Assembly (NCBI RefSeq): GCF_001949145.1
Contig: NW_019091362.1
Span: 11,317,948 to 11,381,947 of the forward strand
Origin: Acanthaster planci
Lineage: Eukaryota; Echinodermata; Asteroidea; Valvatida; Acanthasteridae
DNA length: 64,000 bases
Direction: 5' to 3'
In this document: positions 46,101 through 61,100 of the stretch, piece by piece
How positions within the stretch are numbered: position 1 is the stretch's first letter
Layout: every line of letters starts with the position of its first letter
Notes under the pieces: model-generated
What the model was told of the DNA's origin: nothing
What the model saw: only the letters and a program-made list of their open reading frames with translations
Database searches by the model: none
Translations under genes and position numbers: made by a program

Positions 46101-49100
46101 GTCGATATTCTTTAAAATGATAAGCGCAAATAATTTGTTCCTGTACAGTTTGTATGTATTCATGCGTATGCATTTCTTTGTAGGGGCTACCATAGGCCAA
46201 CATCAGTACTTGTGTCACTCTCACAGCCCATAGCAGGGTTTTTAGGAAAATACCAGAAGGGATTTCCCCTTACGTCATTGTGAAGGCATGTTTACAATAA
46301 ATTATTCCTTTGCAATCAGCTGCTGATTTGTGAGAAATATGTTTCTTAGGTCTTTACTTACTTGTTTAAAATTGTAAAATAGTGCAAAACTGCAACTTTG
46401 TAAGCTTGAAATATGATGAAACTGGTACATTTTTAGCAATATTTCATTAATTTTTTGGAAAATCCGTGCTGGGTGGTACAGCCAATTTGAACCCGAGAGT
46501 TGGGCGGAAATTTACAGTCCTAGGTGGCACTGCCTGGCGCCACCCACCGTGGCTAGAACGCTGGCGTAGTAGCATAATTATATGGACCACATCACCCATG
46601 TTTACCAGTTTTATTTTGCACTTTCACAGCAAAACATGTTAAAGTGATTATACTGGTTCTGTCTGTCCTTCTTATTAGCTTTATGATAAAATTTCTCAAA
46701 ATGTTGCTTTATAAGATCAAACTTGATGGAAGGTAGCATTATGTTAAATTTTGTCCTTTCCTGAACAAAATGAACTGTTTTCATAGCATTAAGAGAGGCC
46801 ACCATAACTCTTGAATGCAGTAACCCTGGAAAACAGTTATTTGACAGCTGTTCTCCCAAATATGTAGCCCTTGGACAAAGGAGAACATACTGAGCAGGGT
46901 GCATGATTTTCGGAATTACATGTAGTTGAAATGACGGGTGGTGTTTTAAGAAAAAAAGAGAGTAAAAAAATTAATTTTCCCAAAATATCAGAAAATATGC
47001 ATTGTTTTTAACAGCATAACTTGCATTAGCGTTGAAGACGTGAATTGTGGTGGCTGTCAACCAATTTAAAGCAACCCCAAACATGTCTGGAATGTGGAAA
47101 TAGCTGTTTATGATATATACCTTCAGTTGACAAAGTTAATTATGACATGCCAAATGGAAAGTGTCTTGAAATTAAAACAGGAAAAGGTTTAAGCCTTGAA
47201 ATTTACGTTTTCTGTTACCTTTATTCATACACTTACAATAGCCAAACACGGTTTATTGATATAACAAGTTTCATTTTTGACCACTTGTGAGACTTTTTTG
47301 CAACCTTTCCCGTGAAACTGCCCTATAAAAAGTTAAATTATTACAAACATGGCAAAGGGTGGTGGGCCTTGTGTCAATCATCATACCTGGTGAAGATTGC
47401 ATGCATAATACTGAACAATCCATACAAGACAGCTGGCATGGCTCCCTAATATAGACATACAAACTTTGAAGTCCACAGCCGGCAATCAGATAAAGGAAAA
47501 TGAAACACAAGAGCACCGATGAGATGCATCACAAATATGGTTAAGCCTGTGGAATACGAGCATCCATTTAAAGGTACAGCACACTTACATGTATATACCT
47601 AACACAGTTTATAGAAAATGATCCATTTGAAAAGTTTGTCAAACGGCAAAATATGACGAAACAGACAGCAGAACACAGCTAAACCCATGCAATAAAAAGT
47701 GAGAGATGATGTACAAAAGAAATGAGATTTCAAGAGATTGAATTAACAGGCAGCAGGTCAACAGCGCCCTTTATCAAGGGACCCTGCTTAAATGAACCAA
47801 ATTAACGGATTGGCTCAGCTGGTCAAAAAAGCCAGAGGAAGCTTGATGGACATAATGGAGAGAGCCCCAGTTTGTGGTTTATCATCTTTTGAGGTCTCAA
47901 CTTCCCGGCATTTCACTGAGTGTTTCATCCAGTGCCACTGTGAAAAATCCCAAGTTAGTGGCGCAAATTGGAGGAATGAAAAGTACTTACCATGGTTACA
48001 CTACATGTAAGTTGTGCATGGCTGAAATGACAGTTATATTAACGATGAATTGAAAAACCCAAACCTGCAGCTGTCCCTCTTGTCTGGGCCACCAACTGTT
48101 GCCAAGGGGATTCGCCCTAGGTTAACCAAATAAATATATACCAATATGATAAAGACTCACCCCCGCACATTTTCTTGAAAAAGGGGTTCCTTGCTCTATG
48201 CTAAAAACGAAGTAGTCCGAACGGTGGACCTCTGACAAAACACATTGGGTTAAAATTGGCTGCTGGCCCGGGCGAGCTGACCATGCGCGCCCTGGCCTTG
48301 CTGGTAGTGGTGAGTGACCGGCAGATAAATTAAATGTCTCCTTTCTTTGAGACGGGTCAATCAAAAACCGTCCTTGCACTGTTGTTAAAAAAAACCTGAA
48401 TGAAAACTGTAAAAATTGTCTTGACTTCTGAGAACAGGATGTAAATGTGGAAAGAGATGAAAGTTGTCAAGCGATTTCACACTTGTGCGCGGTTGTTGCG
48501 TGCGAAGGTAGAAAAAATGGCTGAAGGAGAGGGTTATTTGCATATGAAGAACTTGAGAGGTCTAAGGTCACAACATCTTCCACGTGGTACGCATACTGCC
48601 TCCCTGCCCGGGCCGGTGCTTCGATCGAGGCCTCCCTTAAAATTACTGATCAATCGAAGCATGCAATGCATGCATGGAGAGAGACTCTGGCGCAGAATCT
48701 GAGACTGTTTCCAAACTTCCTGCCCTAGAATCTTGCAGGATGGGTCCCTGAGCACAACCTACCGCGGGACTCAAACAACGGCAACTTCTTGCGGTTTGCT
48801 GGTTCTTTCAGTAACAAGGCAGACCGTTCAACCAGCGTACAAGTTGTAGGTCATGTACTGTACTGCACGTGTACGTTGGACCATGTTTACGAGTCTAACA
48901 TCATGTATGTGCAGCTTATCAAGCCTATGAAATGTATGATCAAAGGAAGAATTAGTTCAGGAGGCAGAGGGAAATGATACTAGGCCTATACTGGTTGCCC
49001 TCCACGCGCTCCGTAATGACGTAGTTATTGAATTGTATTTTGCCTAGTGAAATTATTGTTTTCTACATATAAAAATGACAGAAAATAGTTTTGCATAAAT

Positions 49101-52100
49101 GAGTCAGTATTTTCCCTCCTAAAGTAATACTTTTCTGGACATGTTTTTGCTCTGTGACCCCCTGCATATGACCTCACGTTATAATATATGGCATTTCTTT
49201 CTTCCTCTAGGATAGACTTGAGTAAAACCTTTTATGCATTCATTGTAATCAAATTAAAATAACAAAGAATAGCCTCTGACTCCGCCTTTACACAAAGGGT
49301 CTATTCTACAGGTCATTGTAGGGAGTATCTACCAACATCCGTAAATGGAACTCTTTCCCGTATGTGAATATATTTACAGTATAATGTTGTTAGGAAGTGT
49401 GATTACCAAATACTTTGCAACACGAGCTAACAACTCATCCATGCAGGGACTCTGCAGGACTCCCATTTAGAACTGAATATATCAGTTGGGTTTATTTTGT
49501 GCAGGGCCAAGCTTGGTCTGTCCCAATATCTTCACCCCGCCAGATGCCAATGAGAACTATGCTACTGTGTACTGGCCAATCCCGCGTTCGATGGATGTGG
49601 ATGGTGACCCCGCAGCCGTTACCTGCAACCTACCTCGGGGAGGCAAATTCGAGGGGCAGATCAGCATTGTGCAGTGCACGGCCGTGGATACGTCCAATCG
49701 TGAAAGGACTACCACGTGCCAGTTGTTAATTGCCGTGAGTAAGTACATGTACACGTACCTCTTGCCAGGGACAACCTTAGTTTAAACATAATGAAGGTAC
49801 TTATATACATAGATGAAAGGCAGTGTAAGAATGATTGAAATCCCTCTACAAGTAGTTTGGCAATCTTTACTTTTAGTACCCTTTCCCATTGTAACATTGG
49901 ATTCCTCACCCCTCCTCAGCCGTCAAGAATGATCAGAATTCCAGATTTTCTCACAAATTTGACACTATATCCACAAGATAATTAAATACAGCTGTAAGAA
50001 TCCAATTAAGGCTATACACTGGGAACACAGGGTAATTTCGGAACAATAAACAAGTTTTAAGAATTAATTTTAGATTTTTGCCCTGCCCGACGTGTATTAT
50101 CACAATGTAGATTCAGTCTTTGCCCCCGAAGGTTTGTGAAAAACAATAAGTGCACTCGGGTGGGACTTGAACCTACGACTTCCTGCTTACCAGTGCAGGC
50201 GTCTTAACCACTCGACCACCGAGCTTACCAGTGTTGGCTGGCTGGTTCATCGGGCAGGGCAAAATTCTTCTGAAAATAATTAACATCTCCTGGCCCAAAT
50301 TCATCCTTGGAATGAATTCAGGAATACTATAGCCTGGAGTCCTAGCTGTAAGTATGGACTTATTGTTTTCAGTTTCAAAGCATTTAGACAAAACGTACTT
50401 TTATTGGAAATCAATCTGAGCAGGATGTTATCGCCCTCTTTTTAACATTCAATATTGAAGTTATTAACAGACTGACATTTGCCAGATCAACCTACATTGC
50501 TGACTGAATTTTAAGTCAAACTGAAATACCAGTAATATCTAGTCTCACTGGCTGTTGAAAATTCGTGTCAAAATCTGTCCAGCTCCAAGATTCAACAGAG
50601 GCTGCCCACCGGACATTTCTCAGGAGAATTCTATGGTTACTTTTGCCAAGCCCATCGGTGAGCAGAATTTCGCTGGGGGTGATCTCTCCCCAGTTGAATG
50701 CAGCCATGAAAGCGGTGATGTGTTTGAGCCGGGGTTGACTTTGGTCAACTGCACTGCAATAGACACATCGATTAATCTGGAGGCCACCTGCTCTTTCAAA
50801 GTCTCCATTGGGACTTGTAAGTCAACAGTTATTCTTGTAGCCATTCTTCGGAATTGAGCTAAAATGAAAACCTATTTACTAAACCCTGTTTGCCTTTGGC
50901 CCAAATAAAAAGACACATGAAGGCAATTACATTTCCAGCATGTGGTACGATGAGTATCTAAACCTGTGAATAGTGTTCCTAGGAAATTTCTTGAATTTCA
51001 TTTGATTTCTTGTAATTTTGAATTCAGTTGAAATCAAATTCTCTACGTTCATAGCATATTTGAGGCACATGCATCATCTTGAAATGATGTAGATCCCCTT
51101 GAAAATGGTACCAGTATCGCAGTCCTCCATCAAAAGTATTTGACTGCAGTCTGGTGAGCTGTTATTGAACTTTTTGGCTCTGGCCAGTTCGATCAAGCCA
51201 TTTGAAAAGGATTTAGGTTTTTTTTCTTTTCAGTGCCCAAATTTGCCAATCTTGGTTCTTGTGGTGATGCTGCCATTGTCAACACGGCACCTGATGATGG
51301 TCAGAACACGGCCACTGCCATCACCGGCCGGTGGACGCGGCCAACCAAGGACGGTGGGGGCGACGTCGTCTGTGACCCTGATCCAGACACCCATACCTTT
51401 GTCGCGGGGGTTACCACGGTGACGTGCATGGTAGCCGACTCCAATGTACCCTCTCTTATCGACACCTGTTCCTTTAAAGTTCGTGTCTGTAAGTGGTATT
51501 GATGTTCTGAACTCAATAATTACTGTCCCTGTCAAATTTATTTCTAGATTTAATATATGAGTCCACATGTATATTGCCCTCTTTCTGGTCATACATTAAA
51601 GAAAATCTGGTAGGCGTAGCGAGTAAAAGCCATTCATCTCATGAATGTTTATCACTTACCATACTTGTACACTTTAGGACATGACTATATAAAAATTTGA
51701 ATATTTAATTAATTTCACTCCAGATACCTATAATTTTTATGCATTTCCTTAAGATTTGACTTCGTGTGATTTTTGTTTTTTAAATTTGGAAAGCCATGCC
51801 AAGAACATGTACTTGTAAAATCAAAAAGATGTTTGTCCTCAGTGAGTAACTTTATCAGTCTTATATTTCAACTTGAGATTTGACTTTCCACCACAGTTCC
51901 TACATTCCCAAATGGGTGTCCGGAAACAATCATATCAGCCAACGGCATGGATGTTGACTTTACCCCACCTAATGCGATAGACTCAGTTAGTTCCACAATA
52001 CCCGGTACTTGTGACAAGGCCAGCAACGACACATTTGAAAGTGGCGAAACAACTGTACGGTGCTCTGCGATGGACAGTGTTGAGACTACGCAGACCGTTA

Positions 52101-55100
52101 CGTGCAGCTTTGTAGTGGCTGTTGGCACCCGTGAGTTACAAAGTGTGGAAAATTATATGTACCTATCCAAATTTCCTGCAAATGAGGGACAGGTAATAAT
52201 CAGAATGCAGTTTCATACATGCAGTTTGGGTTGGTTACAAATCTGTTTGTTGTATCACAAGGTAAAATAATCACGTCTAACTGAAAAAAAAATCATCATC
52301 ACTTCAGCTTTCCAAGAATGTATTAATAAACAAAGATGCCAAAATGAAGAGCCCAAAACTATCAAATAGCCCAAATAACAAAAAACAGTTCATTTTAGGT
52401 CCATCATTTTCCACTAAAGTCATACAGAGAATAATCCGTGGAAACTGTATGTATCGTGTGTAGGAAAAGACTTGTATAATTCATTCTTGAACAGTCTACC
52501 TTTAATCGTCACATCCTTTTTTTCTTTCCTCAAGCGCCTGATTTTGATTCCCGTGGCTCTTGCGACTCTAGTCCAGTCAACGTCCCTCCAGACGAGGGCA
52601 AGATGACGGCAACAGGGATTGTTGGGCAGTGGACCCGACCGACCCGGGCTGGAGGGGGCCAGGCCACCTGCAGCCCTGACCCGGACACAACGACCTTTGT
52701 GGGAGACAGAACTGAAGTTGCGTGCACCATACAGAATGATCAAGCACCGTCCATCACGACCACTTGCACTTTTGATGTCGGTGTATGTAAGTCAAAAGTC
52801 TTTTGTTTTCGTCAATGTGACATCACAGAAGTCTCATCAGAACAAAGCTGCCTAGAAATAAGACTGATTTGGTGCATGCAACTAATTAGATTGTTTTGCA
52901 AGATCCCAGTAAAATGACTAAAAACGGTGGATACTTTATTCCAGTGTTGGAAATTTTTAACCTGTAATATCCATGAAATTTCAACAAGCTGTATATATTT
53001 GTGTTTTCCTTTGCTTTTGCAATATGTCGAAACCTCATTAGATTTCTTGTTTATTCATAAATCAGATCAGCTATAGCTAGCTTGTCCACATTGTATATTT
53101 TTTTCAAGGACTTGACTCTAAGTGATAATGAGAAAAATGAAATTTTTATAGTATCATGGAAGACATCTCTTTTTGACTTGCTCAGTTCCAGCTTTTGAAA
53201 AGGACACATTGCTAGGAAACCCATTTCGGTCTCCAGACCCTGGGGCCAACTATGCAACCTACGCCTATCTCGATCCCCTGGCTAAGGATAGCAATGGTGC
53301 ATCTCTGCCCGTGGTCTGCAGTCCTATGTCGGGTGCCCAGTTTGGCGGGGGAACACATGAAATACAGTGCATAGCCACTGATGCTTCTGCCAATCAAGAT
53401 TCCACTTACACATTCAACTTGACCGTCGGTGAGCATTTCTGTTTCCAACTTACCCCGAGATCAATGGGTTCCTGTTCTACAGGGATGTCAGTGGCCCTCT
53501 TTGATTATGAGCACATTAAAGTTTTGCAGATAAGACAGATATTGGTGCATTGGTGGACACCCCTTGTATTAAGGGTTGCGGTCAAAATAATGATTTTTAA
53601 TTAGTCAGTTTGTAATATGGGATCGGCAATTAGAGGGTTACTCTATCTGTGTATCTTGTTTCAGCAATACAGTTTGAAAAATGATATCTTTATGTAGACT
53701 GGATTAATTATGAATTAAAACATCATTCTCTCCAAGAAACGTGTGATCATGCTTTAGCTTATGCATAGATATGGGGAAACATGTTAATAACATTGAAATT
53801 TTGTTAAATCAAACCTTTTATGTTTTCCTTGTCTTGTCTATGTACATGTATGAACACAAAGCACCCGTCTTCAAGACCCTTTGTCCGAATGACATAATCC
53901 AGGCAACCAATCCAGTCAGCTTTCCGGTGCCAATAGGAGGCGATGATCCTAGAGGAAAGCCATTTCCTGTCACCTGCACAAAGAATGACCGGGACGTTTT
54001 CAATCCAGGCACAACTGTTGTCATCTGCACAGTCACAGATCCTGTGACCAAGCTGGTGGCCACCTGCTCCTTCACGGTCACAATCGTTGTTGGTGAGTAA
54101 AAAAGAATTGAACACCTCGAGAGATCAATTTCACCAATTTTGATAAATCTTTGGAAGATTGTCCGATAGGGCTGAAGTCCAAATGAAGGTTTTTCCGAAG
54201 ACCCATAATTACACAAGAAAGTGGCTGGTTGAACAGTGACAAAGGAATGCTTTTTTGGCATGTATAAAAGTCTACAATGTAATGGGCCTTACTTTCATGT
54301 ATGCAAACTTTCAGGAGTTGGACAATTTCGTCTTTCTTAATCATTCAGAGCACAGCTCCTTTTACTTGAAATTTTGATGCCATATGAAACTTTTTAATTT
54401 GAAGAAGCAAGAACACATGGATCAAGACAAGTTCTTGTAATTGTGTTGATAAAAAGGTAAGGGTAAAGTGTTAAAATTCAGTTTAGGTGACTTAATTTGG
54501 GTTGTATCAGGGTCCAATCTATTGTTGATGCAGCCGAGTCTATCACAAGCCCTTCCACATGACCAGTTATAAGTATTAAGGGTGAACAATGAAAAAGGAA
54601 TCTTTTCACAGTTTGTTTGAATAGCTGTGACTTGACTTTAGATTGAAATCAATGTGATGAACTTGAAGGGACTTGTGATGAACTCTAGTACAACACCATA
54701 GTCTGTGATTATTTGGTTTGTAATATTCTGTTGACAATGTTATGCTTCTTAATCATGGTTTACAGCACCTACGTTTGATGCTTCTCCTGCTTGCGATGAA
54801 GACTACAACACCGAACCAGCCCCGGGAGAGAACAGGGCTATCGCAGTGACCTGGCCAGAGCGCGCAGCTACACAGGCCGATGGGAACCCGGCAAATGTGA
54901 CCTGCGAGCCAGTTCCTGGCTCGGACTTTGAGGCCGGAGACACCAACGTGACGTGCACGGCAGCAGACACCCGCTTACCACCCTCAATTACCCCTACCAC
55001 AGACTGTGTCTTCAGAGTTCGTGTGTGTAAGTTAAATGGGAAGAATAAGAATTGTGAACTTTTTTTCAAAATTCCAGTTCTACCTCTATGTTTGCATTGT

Positions 55101-58100
55101 CAAACCAAAAGCCTTTTTTTTTCAAACCAATGGCCATTATTGCCATATCCCCGGTTTCAAGATTTTAAAGATACTCTAGAACAGATTGAGGTTGTTCAGC
55201 TCAATGTGCAAAGAGCACGTCACTTAAAAGATGGTTAATTTACCCTCACAGACCCAACATTTGTTGAGGGATGTCCGAACAACATAATTCAAATTCCGGA
55301 TGACTCTGGACCATCTACCATTGTTAACTTTGAAATACCGGAGGCCGCCATCGACTCTGGTGGCAAACAGGCAGCCAATGTGACCTGTGACCCCACTAGT
55401 GGTTCTGCCTTCCGAAATGACAATGAGACGGTTGTCACCTGCACAGCGATAGATTCAGTGACATTAGGTGAAGCTACCTGTTCCTTCACCATCAGGTTCT
55501 TGGCAGGTAAGCCTTTAAATACGGGTGGAGTTGAGACACATAGTCCTGCTTTTGGTGGAATTTTCATGACTTTGTTTTATCAGCAGGTCTTAATTATTAC
55601 TATGCATTATACCCCAAAGCATAGTAAAATAGCAAGCAAAGGTTAGAGCCACTCAAAATGTAACATTATGTTCAAAGTATAGTTTGTTCATAATGTTCAC
55701 ATTTTCCCGTTTAAATAATTATGGTTTGAAGTTAAATCTGTGACGTTGTCAATTTTTGGTTTATCTTGCCAAGTAAAGGACAAGGGTGTTGCCAACCTGA
55801 AATATTTTTAGAATTTTTGTGTTATTGTAGCAAGCAACATTTTTACTTCTGAGCTGTACTAAGTTTTGTGTGTTGTTGACTATTAAGGAATGGTATATTT
55901 TGCAGCACCCACATTCAATGCCACTCCACCCTGCGACGAGAATGTCAATGTGCCCCCAGCTGCTGGAGAAAACATGGCTGTGGCAGTGACATGGCCGAAG
56001 CGTGCAGCCACCCAGGAGGATGGCAACCCGGCAATGGTGACCTGTGAGCCGTCTCGTGGCTCCAACTTCCCAGGAGGCAATAATACAGTCACTTGCATGG
56101 CAGTAGATGAGCGCGCACCGGACACCCTGCAAACCACCTGTGACTTCCAAGTTCGCGTCTGTAAGATCATATCTCACTTGGTGTCCAAACGTCAGCTATG
56201 CTGAATCACGTTAGTTAAAATAGGCATCATTTTAAAGAGGAACAAAGCAGAACAAGTTTTGCCCAAAATTCACATTTGAACCTAAGCACAGCAAGCTTGT
56301 TGAACCTGGATGATAAAAGGCAGTAAACAGTACATGTTATGCTAAGGTCTCTTACCAATCTTCAACTGCCTTTAAGAGCAGTTGTGCATAACTGCATGAG
56401 ATATTTTATCAGAACTCTCTTTAATTACTAGACAACACATGCCCTCTTCAGAATTTCGTCTAAATATGTCTTTAGAATCAGTCCAATCCTGGAGTGTCAT
56501 GCACAGATTATACACCAGTTGTTTGCGAAACAGATCCCACCTTCGTCACCGGATGCCCAGCCGATATCGTTGAAGCCCCAGAGTCAGGAGGGACAACGCT
56601 GGTGGAATTCCAGATCCCAGAGGGTGCCCCAGACTCCACCGGTGCAGCTGCAAATGTTACCTGTGAGCCACCCTCTGGATCCTCCTTTGCAAACAATGTC
56701 GCGACCGAAGTCACTTGCACTGCCATCGACTCGGACAATGCAACTTTTCCTAGCCCGGCCACCTGCACTTTCAAAGTCATCGTTGGCATAGGTGAGACCT
56801 CTCAGAGTGAATGTAGTTCATCGGGTTCACAGAATATCTCTTATTTTGGAACATACATTTTGAGTGGCGTAATTATACAGGCTTTAATTTGCAGTGGGCA
56901 TTTGGAGTTACTAAGACCTGGAGTTGATTGCTCAATTTCAACAGGGTTGGTAATTGTTACTAGCAACGCAAAGCTTTTTTATGCACTAAAATGTGATTGG
57001 AGCATAAGGGGTATCAGAAGGTTTTCAGGGTGGAGGTCCATTTTAAGATAGTAATATGGTGAGGAATTGTCTTAATACAAGTAAGCATGTTATATGTACT
57101 GTGAAAATGAAGTAAGGTTGAAGCTTTGCATGGTTAAGTAAAATTATAAGTTTTGAGGTAGCACGCGTAAAGATAATATAAGCCCCAAACAGTCAAATAA
57201 ACCATCATTTTATCATTGGAGAAAGTTATCCACACAACAAGCCACAGACTGATTGTTTTGAGGGAAACTTGGCTCCATCACTTGTTCTATGATAAACATT
57301 CTATGTACAGCCCCAACTTTTGCCAAAGGCTGTCCGGCAGACATCGTTGTTGCGCCAGATGAGAATGGACAAGCCACAGTGACCTGGGATGAGATCACAG
57401 GCAATGAGGATTCCACCGGCCAGCCGGCTGAGGTTAATTGTGACCACAAGAGTGGAAACACTTTCAACCAAACTGAAACTTTGGTGACTTGTATAGCCAC
57501 TGATGCTGGAACCACACTGACCGCAAATTGTACATTTAGGGTTATACTTGGTAAGAGTTAAATTTACTAAATACAGTAAAAGAAAATGAAATCTCAGAGG
57601 AGTGACATGGCAAACGACAATCAGTCAAATGTGTGGCAAATAAAAAGGATATCTAATCTCCAATCAATGTCTTGTCTCTTAGTGACTAAAATTGTGAGTA
57701 TGAAATTTGCAGGTTATAACCAATCCAAACGAATTGGACTTCACACAAAAATACAAACCCTCTATTGTTAGAAATGAAGCATGATGGAAACCGATTTATA
57801 ACTAACTGTAAATCACCTTTGTTGATGATGAGGATTATAGTGATTTTAACGATGAGAACAGTAGAATAATGATAGTTTGAGTGAAAACGATGTACAAAAC
57901 TCTTTTCTTTAGTGGATTTGGGTTGCAATGAGGGCTGAGGCTCTCCAAACATTGAGCAAAAATTTTTGTTGATACGTAATGTGAGAAAGGCTTTTTCTTG
58001 GGCCTGTTTCATTTCTCTCCCTTCCAAGAGCATACACATTTACAGTTAGAAGGCCCAACAGATCTTACCCCTCAGTAAGGCTTTAAAGTTACAAAAGGAC

Positions 58101-61100
58101 ATTTCCTAATTTTTGGCCCCCCTTCCAAAAAATAAATCTTAGTTCCATGAAACATTAATTAATGTTAGATCCACCCTTGAACTCTTTCAGTGCCCAACAT
58201 TTTTGAGTTCCTCATGCTTGTATGTTTGAGATGGAACAAAGACTTGTTTCTTTGTGTTGCTTCCGAGATTCTGAGCCACCCATTCTGGATTGCCCAAACA
58301 ATTTCAACATTACTGCCAACCCTGGCACGAATACGGCGAACGTCACATGGGATACCCCTGTAGTCACCGACAACTACACACCACAACCGGACATACGAGT
58401 TGCATGCATACCGGAAACTGCCACATTCTTTCCCTATGGTGTGACACGAGTGGTCTGCTATGCTGCCGACTCTCTTAACAATGTTGGAACATGCTCTTTT
58501 GAAGTGGAAATAACAGGTAGTACACATTAATTAAAATATTCATAATCATTGCATGTGTGAGAACTAACATAATTTCAGAAGCTTCAAAGGTGCACTCTGT
58601 GTTATACGCAGACATGACAAAGTCAGGTCAGGTCTTCAGCTGAAACTCTTCATCTGCATACATTCACTTAATCGTCTATGAGTACTTTTTTTAATCCCAC
58701 TGTTTTTCATTTATTAAAGTTGACCAGGTTGATCCATTGTTATTTGTCCTTCCTGTTTACCCGTGTTCCTGATGATTGACTGTGTCCAGGTGCAAACTGT
58801 GTTGAGACATGCCCAGGCAATTCAGTCTGCATGCTACAAGAGGATGGCGAGTCTGTGTGCGTTTGCAACCAAGGATACACTGGGCCAGAATGCACAAGTA
58901 GGTTTCCACCACTGGAAAAAAGACTTCATTCATCTTTCCAAGATAAAACTTACTAACAATTTAGTTGTTTTTATTTTTTTTGCTGGGCCACAACTGTTTT
59001 CGACAGATACCCTGCCCAGCTGATTGTCCACTCAACTGTAAACCATTTGCACCATCATGAGTGCATGATATTGTTAATTTTGGGTCAAATCTGTGGATAT
59101 ATAAACCACAGGTGATAAAAATTATCCTTTGTTTCAGTCTTCAGGTAACGTTCACCACCTGTGGTGAAAAAGAGAGCAATATTAAAACTGCTTCTGAGGC
59201 ATATATATTTAGATTTATCTTTCAAAGGACAAACGGAATGCATAAAGTGGCAAAGTGGGTGAAATGTCTTTCACAATAGTGGTATATAGCATAGCCGGGG
59301 GAGTGCAGAGTGGCACATTGTAGTAGGATGGGAGATTTTCAAAACAAAGTTGGAATGCTGAACTGGGGTTGTAAAAATGATGAAGAGTATGTTTTGCAAC
59401 AGGGGAACTTAAATATAGCCTTGGCTACCCACCTGCAAACGTGTGAAAACTCAACTTTTTAGCTGATTTCAGCTCTTTTGGTTTAGATGCTGACCTTGAA
59501 TTTCAGTTGTTTGTGTACCTGCTGTGTACAAACATATGGGGACTTTTTACATTTCAGCTTTTTGCAAGCTCCTTTCAGCTTTAATTTCAGGTGGCCACTC
59601 AAGACCCGTGCACCTGTGAGATAGCACAGTGCTCTTCATTGCTTGTGCAAGGAGTAGATATCAAAATGCAGTTTTGTGAATTTATTAGAAATGTCACAAC
59701 TGAGATTTGTTTACGAACAGATGTGGATGAATGTGCCTCCAGCCCGTGTCATTCAAATGCCATCTGCAGCGACCTCGCCCCGCCTGATTTCTACAGTTGC
59801 GAATGCCAAGAGGGCTTCTATGGGGATGGGACCTACAGTTGCGAACGTGCGTTTCACTTGTCTGACTAAATTTGATTGTGAATTTTTGAGTCCTCTCTCA
59901 TGCAGGACTTGTACAGTCCTTGAAAATCCTAGAATTTTAAACTCTGTTTGTCAAGGCTGTGAAGGGAAAAGTGTCCTTAGAAATTCATCTTTAATTTTGT
60001 AACAAAAGTATTAATTCATGCACAGTGATAATGAGACAATAAGGGTTTCAAAATACTCCATTAGCTGGTGAAATCGACACCAGTTACTTGGATGGGTTGA
60101 AAATACCACCGTCAGTAGTGGATCTATGTCCCACAAAACTAGCAGTAATGAGCAGCTGATAAGTGCCAGCAATGTGCTGTGCGTCTTACATACATTTATG
60201 CCAATCGGCATTGGCAAGCCATGTAAGATGAAAATTTTGTTTGTAATTATTTGTCCTAGGTTACTTCCCTCCTGAGTATCCAGACATACTGCTACCAGGT
60301 TAGTAGAAATTTGAAAGACTTACATGTATATGTATGGAAGGGCTGAGGTCACACACCCTTAATGGAAACCAGTTTTAGAGGCATTTTAAGGTTAGGGTTA
60401 TTTGTAGCAAAGGGAGGAGGAATAGTTAAGGAAACCATCAACAAAAATAAAGCTTCAAAGAGTGTTCATATTGCAAGAAAAGTCAATACTCTCAAGACAG
60501 GTTCTTATTGAAGTGTACCAAAACAAAGGAATGTCCTCATAAATAATGTTTGTTCCCATGTGCTACCCTTGCAGGAAATACTCGGCACTACTCTATCAGT
60601 GAACAAAAATATTGCATGTTCAGATCACATAATATGATGTCAGTCAACAGCCAACAGTCAACAGCTGCCCTTCTGCCATCTTGAAATAATTCATGCATGT
60701 GACATGTGCGATAGAAGGATATAAACCCGATGTGGTTGAGAGTACGCTGTCATACTCCTGCTGTCTGTGTGATCAGAAATCTTAGTGTACTCGTTTTCCT
60801 GTATTTTTCTGTATCAGGCGGAGCTTATGATCTGAAGAAATTGTTCTTGGTTGTCCTTGCAATTGCCGATCCATCCACCAGTGACTGCAACCCTGATGTC
60901 GATACAATGTCATTTGAGTGCTCCACACTTGTGAGAACCTTCAAGGAGCTTGTAAGTTCTATGATGTGTCAGGATCCTGCTGGATATAAATTCAAAGAAG
61001 CTGAACATGAAAAAAGTACACCATTCTGTATAGACCCCTTGCAGTTGGTACTCAGTGACAGTTCCTTTAACATGGCTAGGAATCATTAAAAAATGTGAAG

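Noticed and set aside
50153-50224. Functional tRNA gene
   Set aside because: The internal promoter boxes are good, but the acceptor pairing is offset and the anticodon loop has eight bases. Treated as tRNA-derived repeat.
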